Assembly (NCBI GenBank): GCA_022559845.1
Contig: CM040118.1
Location: forward strand, 263,213,519 to 263,277,518
From: Amorphophallus konjac
Taxonomy: Eukaryota; Streptophyta; Magnoliopsida; Alismatales; Araceae
Direction of reading: 5' to 3'
DNA length: 64,000 nucleotides
Positions 9,707 through 20,500 of the stretch are shown piece after piece; the first letter of the stretch is position 1, and each line of letters begins with the position of its first letter. The position numbers were made by a program, and so were the translations under genes. The notes under the pieces are model-generated. The model saw only the letters and a list, made by a program, of their open reading frames with translations. It had not been told where the DNA came from and searched no databases.

Positions 9707-11466
9707 CTATACATCTCGTAAGTAGTTCAGATGGCGTCAACCCATTGAGTCCACGAGGTTGACATAGCCTTGAAATGCCTCAGATGGCTTTGAAGATAAG
9801 GCTGGATGCGTTGACGCATGGGGTCACTGCATCGACCCACTGAACTGACCCAGATCTAACTTCACATCAGGGTGAACTGCTGCGTCGACGCTGTCACGCT
9901 GTAGTGTCTCTATGCATTTCTGAACTCTACACATCGTTTAGTTGCACGCCACTGTGTTGAGAAAGTCTACACATCAGATTGCCTTGCATAAGTGCATTAA
10001 CAAGTCTATACATAGTCCATGCAACGTCTCATGTTATCTGTACAGCATGGATCAGTGAATTAACAAGTCTATACATCGTCTGTTTATCGTCACATGTGCA
10101 TCACTTAGCAAGTCTATACATCAGTCAGCATTGCCTCTTGCTCGCAGAGTCTATACATTGTCTGTGCTTCACGCTTAGTTGAAGTCTATACATTGCATGT
10201 TACAAAGTCTGCACATCCAGTTTGCATAATGTCTGTACAGAGCTTTTTGTATCGTTCATCAAGTCCATACATTGCACTGTAGCTTGCTTAGTTGAAGTCT
10301 ATACATTGCCTTTGGGCATCTAAGTCCATACATTGGCACCGTGTCTGTGTTTCAAGCCATTCGACAAGTCTATACATTCCCAGTCTTTACCTACGTTCAA
10401 AACCCCAAGTCTATACACTGGTAAAGTCTGCACATTGTGCTTTGAAGCTGCACCATGTCTCTACATTGTCTCGCCCACATCTTCAAAGTCTATACATCCG
10501 ATCGTCTCTTCCAGCGTCTCACGCTATCAAGTCTGTACAGCGTTTGCGTACAGTGCATCATCATCCAAAGTCTGTACAGCCAACTCTATCTCATCTTGCG
10601 TCTCTTCAAGTGTGTACAGCCTTGGCATCTGCTTTGAAGTCTACACATTGGTCTTCGCTTCAAATCTGTACATTGGCCAAGTCTACACATTACTGTTTTC
10701 ACTTGTTTCAAGTCTGCACATTGACTTCAAGCTTTCCAAGTCTGTACAGCCTATACAGTGTCAAGTATATTCATGCACCGTCTCAGTTGAACTTAAAGTA
10801 TGTACATCCACCGTCTCCTTTAATTTGAAGTCTATACATCGTGTATTGTTAAGTCTGCACATTGTGGTAAGCAAGTCTGCACAATGCCTTGTTAGGAAGT
10901 CTATACATCGCCATAGCTCGCATGCAGAGTCTAGACAGTCTTAACCAAGTCTATACATCGTGTCTGCATGTAAGCATTCAATGTATGTACATCTTCAAGG
11001 GGTAAGTCTGTACATTGGATATGGGTGAGCATCGTGAAGTCTATACACTGCTTGTGTAACTCAAGTCTTTACATCATAGTCTATACATCGGCGCACTGTT
11101 CATGCATCAGTTCTCCAAGTATATACATCGGCACACTGTTCATGCATCAGTTCTCCAAGTATATACATCGGTGCACTATTCATGCATCGGTTAAGTCTAT
11201 ATACTGGCTATGGCTTGTTCAAGCATCTTACCCACGCAAGTCTGTACACTGAGGTCGCTTGAAGGGCTTCAAGTCTACACACTTCAGTGCACGTCTGCAT
11301 CTCCTTCAAGACAAAGTCTATACACTCATTTCCAAGGCTTCAACTCTATACACTCGTTATCACCCTTCAAGTCTATACACTCGTTATCACCCTTCAAGTC
11401 TATACACTCAAGCTGCATCATGCCTGTACACACTTTGTTAACAGCCTGAACTAAGTCTGTACATCC
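9707..11466 (+). repeat. Array of about 50 AAGTCTRTACAYYG motifs in the 5' LTR of A
   Basis: A degenerate 11-14-bp motif (AAGTCTATACATCG, AAGTCTGTACATTG, AAGTCTGCACATTG and similar) recurs about every 20-45 bp, all in the same orientation. Counted by eye, about 50 copies. The text between copies is mostly unrelated, but two or three longer units are duplicated (for example 11084-11165). The spacing is irregular, so it is neither a simple satellite nor a codon repeat. Confidence 0.85.
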
Positions 11467-11522
11467 ATCTGATATCTTCTTATGACTGCTTGACAGGTAC
11501 ATCCTTCGAGAAACTGATAAGT

Positions 11523-11594
11523 GGCACGTGATCCAAGGTTGGCACCTGGCACGTGATCCGAGGACAATGCCCTAATTGGTGCTACTATAAATAT
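11523..11594 (+). promoter_or_regulatory. Core promoter of element A: two extended G-boxes and TATA
   Basis: GGCACGTGATCCAAGG (11523-11538) and GGCACGTGATCCGAGG (11548-11563) are followed by TATAAATAT (11586-11594). The same set occurs in the 3' LTR, with TATAAATAT at 19660-19668. The CACGTG core is the G-box bound by plant bZIP/bHLH factors; the GATCCRAGG extension is shared with elements B and D. Confidence 0.65.
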
Positions 11595-12692
11595 GAAGCC
11601 TCCTCCATCTGGTGAAGATAGATCAAGATCGAAAAAGGAGAGAGTGAACGTGTAGAAGTGATCAAGAGAGAAAGAGAGCAAGAGTGTGATCGAGATAAAA
11701 GGAAAGAGCTGCAGAGAGGCAGTGAGCAGAAAAAGAAGAAAGAAGAAAGAAGAAGAGTGAGCCAGAGAGCAGTAGAGAGATCGAGAGAGCCTGCGAAAGA
11801 GAAGAAAAAGAAGAGTGAGAAGAAGAGAGAGCTAGAGTAAAAGAAGCTTCAACTGAAGATCAGTTTCTGCTGGACCGTGGATCAAATCCAGGCCAGCCAG
11901 CTCCTGTGAGGGCCACATTTTGATTTTATATTTCCAGCTTTTAGTTGCTGTGGTTTTTGTTTTCTCCTTTTAACTGTTCACTAGTTGTTCTTCCGTTCCT
12001 CTAGTGTGAGGTCGGGTGCCCTTCGGTTTGGAGGAAGAGAGACTTGCGTCTCTAGTTGCCTCTGACTGGATGTCACTGGTTGTTTCCCTCCGGTTGGGAG
12101 GAAGGGAGGTCCGAGACCTCTAGGTTACAAGTGGCTGGGAGTCACTTGTGGGTTCCCTCTTGGTTTGGAGGAAGGGAGATTCGTCTCCGGTTCTGGTCTT
12201 GTGGGTTGCAAGACTAGGTGTTCCCTCCTGGTCTGGAGGAAGAGAGACCTAGTCTCTGGTTCCAAGTGGCTGGGAGTCACTTGGGGTGTCCCTCCAGTCT
12301 GGAGGAAGAGGGGAGGCTGTTCCCCTGGTCAAGCTGTGTGGCAGCAACTTGTTTGCAAACTGAGTCTGCTTTCTAGCTGATTGCTAGTGGAAGCCTCACT
12401 CCGGTTGGGAGTGAGGGGTGGACGTAGGTCTGTGGACCGAACCACCTAAAAAATCCCTTGTGCAGTGGTTTGTTTGATTACTTACTTCCGCTAGATGCAT
12501 GCTAGGATCGTGATCTGATTGATTATTCATGTCCTAGAGTTGAATTGGGTTTGCATCTTTTATGTTTGAGCAATTATCCACTGATCTTGTGCTTATCATT
12601 TCATACGAATTTTAATTTGGTCAAAACGCTTTAGAAGATCCATTCACCCCCCCCTCTGGATCTGTGTTTATCTATCGCACCTAACTATCAAT

Positions 12693-12704
12693 TGGTATCA
12701 GAGC
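12693..12704 (+). promoter_or_regulatory. Primer binding site of element A
   Basis: TGGTATCAGAGC lies two bases after the LTR end CTATCA. It is complementary to the 3' end of initiator tRNA-Met, the usual primer of plant copia elements. Confidence 0.9.
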
Positions 12705-12811
12705 GGGTCTCTGACTTTCCAGATCCAATGATCTGTAGAGGATCCTGCTGGCTTTCGGTGCATTTCTGTCTTCTGCATACAGTTTTGAAATTGCTTGATT
12801 GATTTGCCTTC

Positions 12812-15400
12812 ATGGCTTCTCCACCGATTTTCAATGGGTCTAATTTTAACTCATGGGTTAGCAGTCTACATAATTATGTGAATTTGATGGATCGGGATCT
12901 GTTGATGTTAATCTCACATGGTCCTCACAGACTGCCAAAGAAAGAGTCCAAATGGACTAACAGTCACAGATCAAGAAATGGAGAGAATCAGAAAGTTTTG
13001 AAATTAATGAAAGAAGCTACTAACAAGGCTCTACATTCTTATTTTTATGACTGCAGGTCCGCTAAGGATATTCTGGATAAGCTGAAGCTAGCTTAGAGGA
13101 GAAATGAGGACAGCTGCCTGATGGCTGACAAGAGCAACCATGGGAGTGATCAAGATGAATCCGAAGATGCTGAAGAGGTAACCAACCCTTTCTCTAGTTA
13201 CACTTTAGACGACTGGGAAGATGCCTATGCCAATCTGTCAGAATCCTATGAAAGACTAAAGAAGAAGAATAAAAAACTGATAAAGAAGCTAAAGAAACAT
13301 GAGGATGCTAAATCTCGAGGTGAAAGCCCTGAAATTCTGAAAATTGAAAATGACATATTTAGAAGACAGTTAACCGATTTTGATTCTATTAGTTTAGACT
13401 TAGATCATTTGAAATCTGAAAAATAAACTCTTATGTAACAAATTGGATTACACAAAAAGGAGAATCAAAAGCTTGTTTGTGAAATTGCTGAACTAAAGGA
13501 AAGACTCAGCTGAACTGATGATGATTAGGCTCATACCAATGATGTTGTTCAAAATGAAGAATTGGTGAGAAACTTAGAGCTTGTCAACTCTGAATTGGAA
13601 AACATGAAGTCTGAAAATGAAATACTCAATAATCAGCTCAAGGAATTTGAACACAAATCAATAAATCTTGAAAAAGAAAATAGATTGATTTCTGAAAAAT
13701 TAGAGGCTGATAGAGTAACAAATTCAGAGATTCAGAAAAATCTTGACAAACTTCAATCTGAAAAACAACAAGAAAAGTTTTATGAATGTCAGTTTTCTTC
13801 AGATGAATGGGTGCTTAATGATGAACTCCTAGAGCAGAACAGTAAACCGAAAGAGGAAATTAATAAGCTGAATCACCTAAACTCAGCAATGTCTGAGAGG
13901 CTAATCACTTTAGAAAAAGGGAAGAGTGTAAGCCTGGTGAGCTCTCGTGAGTTGCTGAATGCTGAACATGAAATTACAAATCTAAAAAACATCAACCTAA
14001 TGTTGAGTGGGAATGTCACTTGCTGCGAACAAAAGATAGCTAAATATGAGTTAACAATCACATCCCTTCAACAAGAAGTTGATGATCTTTATAAGTCCCT
14101 ATCTGAAGCTGACAATGAAATAAAATTAAAATAGGAAGTTGAAAAACTCAAAAGTCTGAATGATGCCTTGCATCAACAAGTCATTTCCTGTGGAATAGAT
14201 CTGTCCAAATATGAAGCTAATATTTGTGGCTTAAATTCTGAAATTCAAGATTTGAAAAACTTCTTGTCAAAATTTGTCAAGGGAAAGGACAATCTGAATA
14301 AGCTTCTTGGAAAGAGTGATAACTCTCAGAGAGAAGGGTTGGGTTACAGTTCAACAAACAAAAGGATCAATAGCAATAAAACTTCAACTGTGTTTGTAAA
14401 AGCTTCTGATCAAAACACAACTGCTGGTTCTTCTGTTTTTCAATTTACTGCACAAAAACCCACTGTCAGTCCCAAAACTGTAAGACAAACTCAAAAATTA
14501 AAAAAGGATGAAAACCTACAGAAAAAGGATAAAACTACTCCAGTTGGTACAAAGACTGCTGCACACAATTCACATGATCTCTCACACACTCATATTAAAA
14601 AGGGGTCATGTTATTATTGTGGGAAAGGAGGTCACATAATGGAAGATTACAGATTGATGTTAAAGGATGAGCATGCTAGTGGAACATTACATTCTAGAAA
14701 ATTTTCTGATAGAAACCATGCTACTAGGAAACCTGATGCTTCATGTTATTATTGTGGTAAGTATGGCCATCTCATGAATGCATGCTTTATCATGAAAGAA
14801 GACAATAAACTGCATGCCATGTCTTCCATGAATATTCATGGTCCTTATGGAACTAAACACAAGTCTATTCAGCACATTGAGTGCTCTAACTGCAATAAGC
14901 CTGGGCACAAGGCGGTTGAGTGCTGGTTTGGATCCACTTGGGGTAAAAATGGCTTTCATAGAAGAAATTCTTTTGCTTGCTCTCACTGTGGGAAGAATGG
15001 CCATACAGTCAAGAACTATTGGCATGTTCAGAAGAACTCTGTTAACCCCTATGTTGCCAAATTCCCTGCAAAATCATTTGCAAGATTCTCATGCTATAAC
15101 TGTGGGAAGCCAGGCCATAGATCTGTCGAATGTTGGCTGGTTAGGAATAAGAAATAAACTGTTCATGCATACAACAGAAAATCTTATGATCATGTTTATA
15201 AACCTCATACTGCTGTTACTATGCATCATAAGAACCAGAAACCAGTCACATCATGTAGATATTGTGGAAAGTATGGCCACTCTATGGAAAATTATTATTT
15301 GATGGATCATGATGACCATATTGCTAAGAAATTGTTTAGAACACCTGTCAGGGCTAACACAGGACCCAAAGCTGCTTGGGTCCCTGCAGGATCAAAATGA
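12812..15400 (+). pseudogene. gag: Element A gag with coiled coil and six zinc knuckles
   Basis: One reading frame of 862 codons holds seven in-frame stops (13094, 13424, 13436, 13511, 13526, 14132, 15155) before the natural TGA at 15398. The N-terminus (MASPPIFNGSNFNSW...ISHGPHRLPKK) is the copia Gag head. It is followed by a long Lys/Glu/Asn coiled coil (about residues 110-500) and a C-terminal nucleocapsid with six CX2CX4HX4C motifs at 14609, 14744, 14882, 14978, 15092 and 15254. In knuckles 1, 4 and 6 the last Cys is Tyr. It ends WVPAGSK, the usual Gag end before pol. Gag would coat the element RNA. Confidence 0.88.
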
Positions 15401-15410
15401 TCAAAAAAAC

Positions 15411-15424
15411 TTTGCAGGTGTGCC
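15411..15424 (+). other. Conserved gag-pol junction motif, TTTGCAG/GTGTGCC
   Basis: It lies just after the gag stop. The same motif follows gag in C (minus strand, 38671-38680 and flanks) and in altered form starts pol in B (28186) and D (54137). It reads as a splice acceptor (T-rich, then GCAG) or as a donor (CAG/GTGTG). In A the pol gene after it is missing. Confidence 0.5.
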
Positions 15425-17482
15425 TTGGGGGCTGATGAACAAAGAGGGGTTAATAAACCAAGGCACTCAAAAAGGAAAACCCCAGGATTTTACTCTTCAG
15501 GTCAGTTCTGAACAATATGTTTAAATTCCATCATCTGAAAATTGACTGTTTGAGATGGTTAAGCATCTCGTTAATTTGATCTATGCTTAGTTGGAATTTT
15601 CTGAAATGGAATTGCTCAATCATGTTCATGGTAGCTCACTTATGTCTGAATTGCATGGATTATATTTGAATGTCAAATTTGAAATCATGTGATGTACTTT
15701 CACTGCACATAATGCACTTAGTCAGGGGGAGATCAATCATTCTTAATTAACCATACTGCTGCTCATGCTTTGTTGTATATATGTAGCATCTAGTCAGGGG
15801 GAGCTTTCCTGTTCCATCTCTTCATCTCTTGAACTCTCACTGTCTAGCTATCTGATCCATTATTGGCAAATGTGTGGTTCACTTGAATTCTCTGCTGTCT
15901 ACACTTATGTAGTTATTCTGTCTGAACTCCAAACTCAGCTATTGATTTCAAAACTGCACTGTTCAAATGATTCACTCCTTGTCTCATCATGATTGCTCTT
16001 TGCTAATCTCTCAATAAAAATACTTTGTTGACTCCACTGATTTCCTGGCAATGTCATTGATTCATCTGAATGAGGAAAGATTTTAGTCAGTGCACCCTAG
16101 ACATAAATCAGACATATTCTGAAAAGAAGAAACTTCTATTATACTGGCTTAAGAATGTTTTGATGAATCAAATTGATCTAAGACTAATGTATTTAATAGG
16201 TTTTGATGTAAAAGACTTGAAAATATCTGAATCATCATGCTTAATAGATCTTAACAAATTACCTCATGAACTTCATGCAAAACCTTCTGAAATCTGAAAT
16301 TCTAAAAGACATGGCTTTCTTTGGTTAAGATACATATAGAAGGTATTGTTCTTAAACATTTCAGTGTACTGAGCATTGTTTGAAAAATCTGAAAACACTT
16401 AAAAATTTAATGCAAGAGCAATGACTTTGGTCAGAGAGAAATTGGGTTCTCTGTCAAAGAAACGGGGTAAGCCCATGTCATGAAGTGCCATAGTTAACTC
16501 TCTTATAAAAATGTTTGAAAATCTGGCATAGCAATAGCATGGTTGTGTTGAGTAACTGGGGAAGTGTTGAGTAACTGGGGATTCTAGCATCTGATCAAGG
16601 TGTCTCCTCATGTAAAAAGACACTCCAAATTGCTAACTCTGTTCTCTTTGAGAGGCAATATGGTTGTCACACTGAGTAACTGGGTCACTTCACCTAAGAC
16701 GTGTTGTGCCTCACGTAAAAAGGTGTTGACTGAACCAAACTTGCTCAGGAAAAATGAGTATTGATCAATAGAAATTTCTGAAAATCTAAAGACATGTTCA
16801 AACACAATTATTTCTGTTTAATCTCAATATTATCTTGTGTAACTTACATAGGAGTCATTGAATTTAAATGAGTAAGATGAAAGGAGGTTAAACATGAATA
16901 TCAAATGAGTTGTTGGTTCATTTCTATTAAAAGGTGTTTCAGATATGAGTATTGAATTTTTCTTGATAAACTTTGAATACATCACTCTTAAATCATGATG
17001 GTAAGTTTTAAACTCATTCATAATCTATTATAATTGAAGAATCTGAAATTCGTTTACAAAGATTTATGAATTTGGTGTGCTAATGAAAATCTATCTTCCT
17101 CAATTCATTCATTGTGCTTACAGTTTGTGGTAATCCTTGAGTGCCTATGTGCTTTTGCTGATAGATGCTTATCTCCTCTTTACATACCTCCACTCCTTTC
17201 TGGCTTTAAGGGGGAGATTTACCTGCTTGTCATTTCTTGGCTATCCTTCACATGTTGTGCGTGATTTGATCTGGATGGTATAGGAGAGCATTCTGCTGCA
17301 TCATAGACTTGATTTACGCTTCTTTGTCTAACTGCCTCTGTGTCTTTCATGTCTAAATGACTGAGTCAAAGGGGGAGTATCTTTCTTTATTCATATCATG
17401 TATGCTTGTATCTCTCATCTCAAACTATTTTTCTTTTTGATGAAGTCAAAGGGGGAAAATAGTTTGACATGAGTCAGTGTGA
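15425..17482 (+). other. Non-coding 3' region of element A
   Basis: AT-rich, with no gene. It has several PPT-like boxes (GGGGGAG at about 15724, 15794, 17211 and 17369; GGGGGAA at about 17453) and the conserved module at 16411-16729. The position after the gag end is where pol stands in elements B and D. Confidence 0.65.
16411..16729 (+). repeat. Conserved 3' module of element A (anchor plus repeated ~60-nt units)
   Basis: The anchor AGAGCAATGAC (16415-16425) is followed by a first unit ending near CATGTCATGAAGTG. A second unit runs from GAGTAACTGGGG through CTGATCAAGGTGTC to CATGTAAAAAGA (16568-16620). A third runs from GAGTAACTGGG to CACGTAAAAAGGTG (16673-16725). The same layout is found in B, D and partly in C. 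Function unknown. Confidence 0.65.
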
Positions 17483-17557
17483 CTCATAGTGTTGCCATCA
17501 TCAAAAAGGGGGAGATTATTGTGCCCCTATGATTTTGATGATAGCAAACACTATGAG
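17483..17557 (+). promoter_or_regulatory. Polypurine tract of A inside an inverted repeat
   Basis: The PPT AAAAAGGGGGAGAT (17503-17516) precedes the 3' LTR. Arms 17483-17506 and 17533-17557 are reverse complements at nearly every position (about 24 of 25), leaving a 26-nt loop that holds the PPT and the first 16 bases of the LTR. Within the loop AGGGG and CCCCT can also pair. Confidence 0.75.
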
Positions 17558-20500
17558 TTATCTGATCATCTGTGACATGTTTTTCAACTCTATGATTTTG
17601 ATGATAGCATATCATGAACATCTGATTGACTGTCTTGCTATGGGCATATATCATGTCAGTTCTACAGCTTTGCATATCATGAATCTATGGCTTTGCATAT
17701 CATGAATCTGTGTCTGAATTATATTTCTGCTTTGGGCATATGAATGTGCTATCTTGCATTAGCAGACATTCAGTTCATACAGCATTGCATTCTGTCATTT
17801 CGCATGTCTATACATCTCGTAAGTAGTTCAGATGGCATCAACCCATTGAGTCCACGAGGTTGACGCAGCCTTGAAATGCCTCAGATGGCTTTGAAGATAA
17901 GGCTGGATGCGTTGACGCATGGGGTCACTGCGTCGACCCACTGAACTGACCCAGATCTAACTTCACATCAGGGTGAACTGCTACGTCGACGCTGTCATGC
18001 TGTAGCATCTCTATGCATTTCTGAAGTCTACACATCGTTTAGTTGCACGCCACTATGTTGAGAAAGTATACACATCAGATTACCTTGCATCAGTGCATTA
18101 ACAAGTCTATACATAGTCCATGCAACGTCTCATGTTATCTGTACAGCATGCATCAGTGCATTAATAAGTCTATACATCGTATGTTCATCGTCACATATGC
18201 ATCACTTAGCAAGTCTATACATCAGTCAGCATTGCCTCTTGCTCGCAGAGTCTATACATTGTCTGTGCTTCACGCTTAATTGAAGTCTATACATTGCATG
18301 CTACAAAGTCTGCACATCCAGTTTGCATCATGTCTGTACAGAGCTTTTTGCATCGTTCATCAAGTCCATACATTGCACTGTAGCTTGCTTAGTTGAAGTC
18401 TATACATTACCTTTGGGCATCTAAGTCCATACATTGGCAGCGTGTCTGTGTTTCAAGCCATTCGACAAGTCTATACATTCCTAGTCTTTACCTACGTTCA
18501 GAACCCCAAGTCTATACACTGGTAAAGTCTGCACATTGTCCTTTGAAGCTGCACCATGTCTATACATTATCTCGCCCACATCTTCAAAGTCTATACATCC
18601 GATCGTCTCTTCCAACGTCTCACGCTATCAAGTCTGTACAGCGTTTGCGTACAGTGCATCGTCATCCAAAGTCCGTACAGCCAGCTCTGTCTCATCTTGC
18701 GTCTCTTCAAGTGTGTACAGCCTTGGCATCTGCTTTGAAGTCTACACATTGGTCTTCGCTTCAAGTCTGTACATTGGCCAAGTCTACACATCGCTGTGTT
18801 CACTTGTTTCAAGTCTGCACATTGGCTTCAAGATTTCCAAGTCTGTACAGCCTATACAGTGTCAAGTATATTCATGCACCGTCTCAGCTGAACTTAAAGT
18901 ATGTACATCCACCGTCTCCTTTAATTTGAAGTCTATACATCGTGTATTGTTAAGTCTGCACATTGTGGTAAGCAAGTCTGCACAACGCCTTGTTAAGAAT
19001 TATATACATCGCCATAGCTCGCATGTAGAGTCTAGACAGTCTTAACCAAGTCTATACATCGTGTCTGCATGTAAGCATTCAATGTATGTACATCTTCAAG
19101 GGGTAAGTCTATACATTGGATATGGGTGAGCATCGTGAAGTCTATACACTGCTTGTGTAACTCAAGTCTTTACATCAGAGTCTATACATCAGCGCACTGT
19201 TCATGCATCAGTTCTCCAAGTATATACATCGACGCACTGTTCATGCATCAGTTCTCCAAGTATATACATCGGCGCACTATTCATGCGTCGGTTAAGTCAA
19301 TACACTGGCTAAGGCTTGTTCATGCATCTTACCCAGGCAAGTCTGTACACTGAGGTCGCTTGAAGGGCTTCAAGTCTACACACTTCAGTGCACGTCTGCA
19401 TCTCCTTCAAGGCGAAGTCTATACACTCGTTTCCAAGGCTTCAACTCTATACACTTGTTATCACCTTTCAAGTCTATACACTCAAGCTGCATCATGCCTG
19501 TACACACTTTGTTAACAGCCTGAACCAAGTCTGTACATCCATCTGATATCTTCTTATGACTGCTTGACAGGTACATCCTTTAAGAAGCTGATAAGTGGCA
19601 CATGATCCGAGGTTGACACCTGGCACGTGATCCGAGGACAACGCCCTAATTGGTGCTGCTATAAATATGAAGCCTCCTCCATCTGGTGAAGATAGATCAA
19701 GATCGAAAAAGGAGAGAGTGAACGTGTAGAAGTGATCAAGAGAGCAAGAGAGTGATCGAGATAAAAGGAAAGAGATGTACAGAGGTAGAGAGACAGTGAG
19801 CAGAAGAAGAAGAAAGAAGAAAGAAGAAGAGTGAGCTAGAGAGCAGTAGAGAGATCGAGAGAGCCTGCGAAAGAGAAAAGAAAGAAGAGTGAGAAGAAGA
19901 GAGAGCTAGAGTAAAAGAAGCTTCAACTGAAGATCAGTTTCTGTTGGACCGTGGATCAAATCAAGGCCATCCAGCTCCTGCGAGAGCCACATTTTGATTT
20001 TATATTTCTAGCTTTTAGTTGCTGCGGTTTTTTTTTTCTCCTTTTAACTGTTCACTAGTTATTCTTCTGTTCCTCTAGTGTGAGGTCGGGTGCCCTCCGG
20101 TTTGGAGGAAGAGAGACTTGCGTTCCTGGTTGCCTGTGACTAGATGTCACTGGTTGTTTCCCTCCAGTTGGGAGGAAGGGAGGTCCAAGAACTCTAGGTT
20201 GCAAGTGGCTGGGAGTCACTTGTGGGTTCCCTCCTGGTTTGGTGGAAGGGAGATTCGTCTCCGGTTCTGGTCTTGTGGGTTGCAAGACTAGGTGTTCCCT
20301 CCTGGTCTGGAGGAAGAGAGACCTAGTCTCTGGTTCCAAGTGGCTGGGAGTCACTTGGGGTGTCCCTCCGGTCTGGAGGAAGAGGGGAGGTTGTTCCCCT
20401 AGTCAAGCTGTGTGGTAGCAACTGGTTTGCAGACTGAGTCTGCTTTCTAGCTGATTGCTAGTGGAAGCCTCACTCTGGTTGGGAGTGAGGGGTGGACGTA

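Larger units (their letters stand above)
9416..12690 (+). repeat. 5' LTR of element A
   Basis: It matches 17517-20763 over its length with small indels. From the start it holds TTTTGATGATAGC (right arm of the PPT hairpin in the 3' copy), GTCGAC palindromes (about 9733-9900), a dense short-motif array (9707-11466), two G-boxes and a TATA box (11523-11594), a purine-rich leader, and a region of repeated GGTTTGGAGGAAGGGAGA-like units (about 12000-12420). It ends CTAACTATCA before the PBS. Confidence 0.9.

Noticed and set aside
10292..11449. Long plus-strand frames rich in KSIH, SLYI, VCTL words (also 18043-19353, 22064-23616, 43207-44430, 59146-59529) as repetitive proteins
   Set aside because: They are translations of the AAGTCTRTACA array in all frames, with irregular spacing and no frame conservation between the two LTR copies.
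9707..11466. CRISPR-like array
   Set aside because: The repeats are short, degenerate and irregularly spaced, lie in plant retrotransposon LTRs, and there are no cas genes.
11700..11840. Frame of Lys/Glu/Arg repeats (11658-11840) as a small basic protein
   Set aside because: It is the GA-rich transcribed leader of the A LTR; the 3' LTR copy (19740-19915) has indels that break it.
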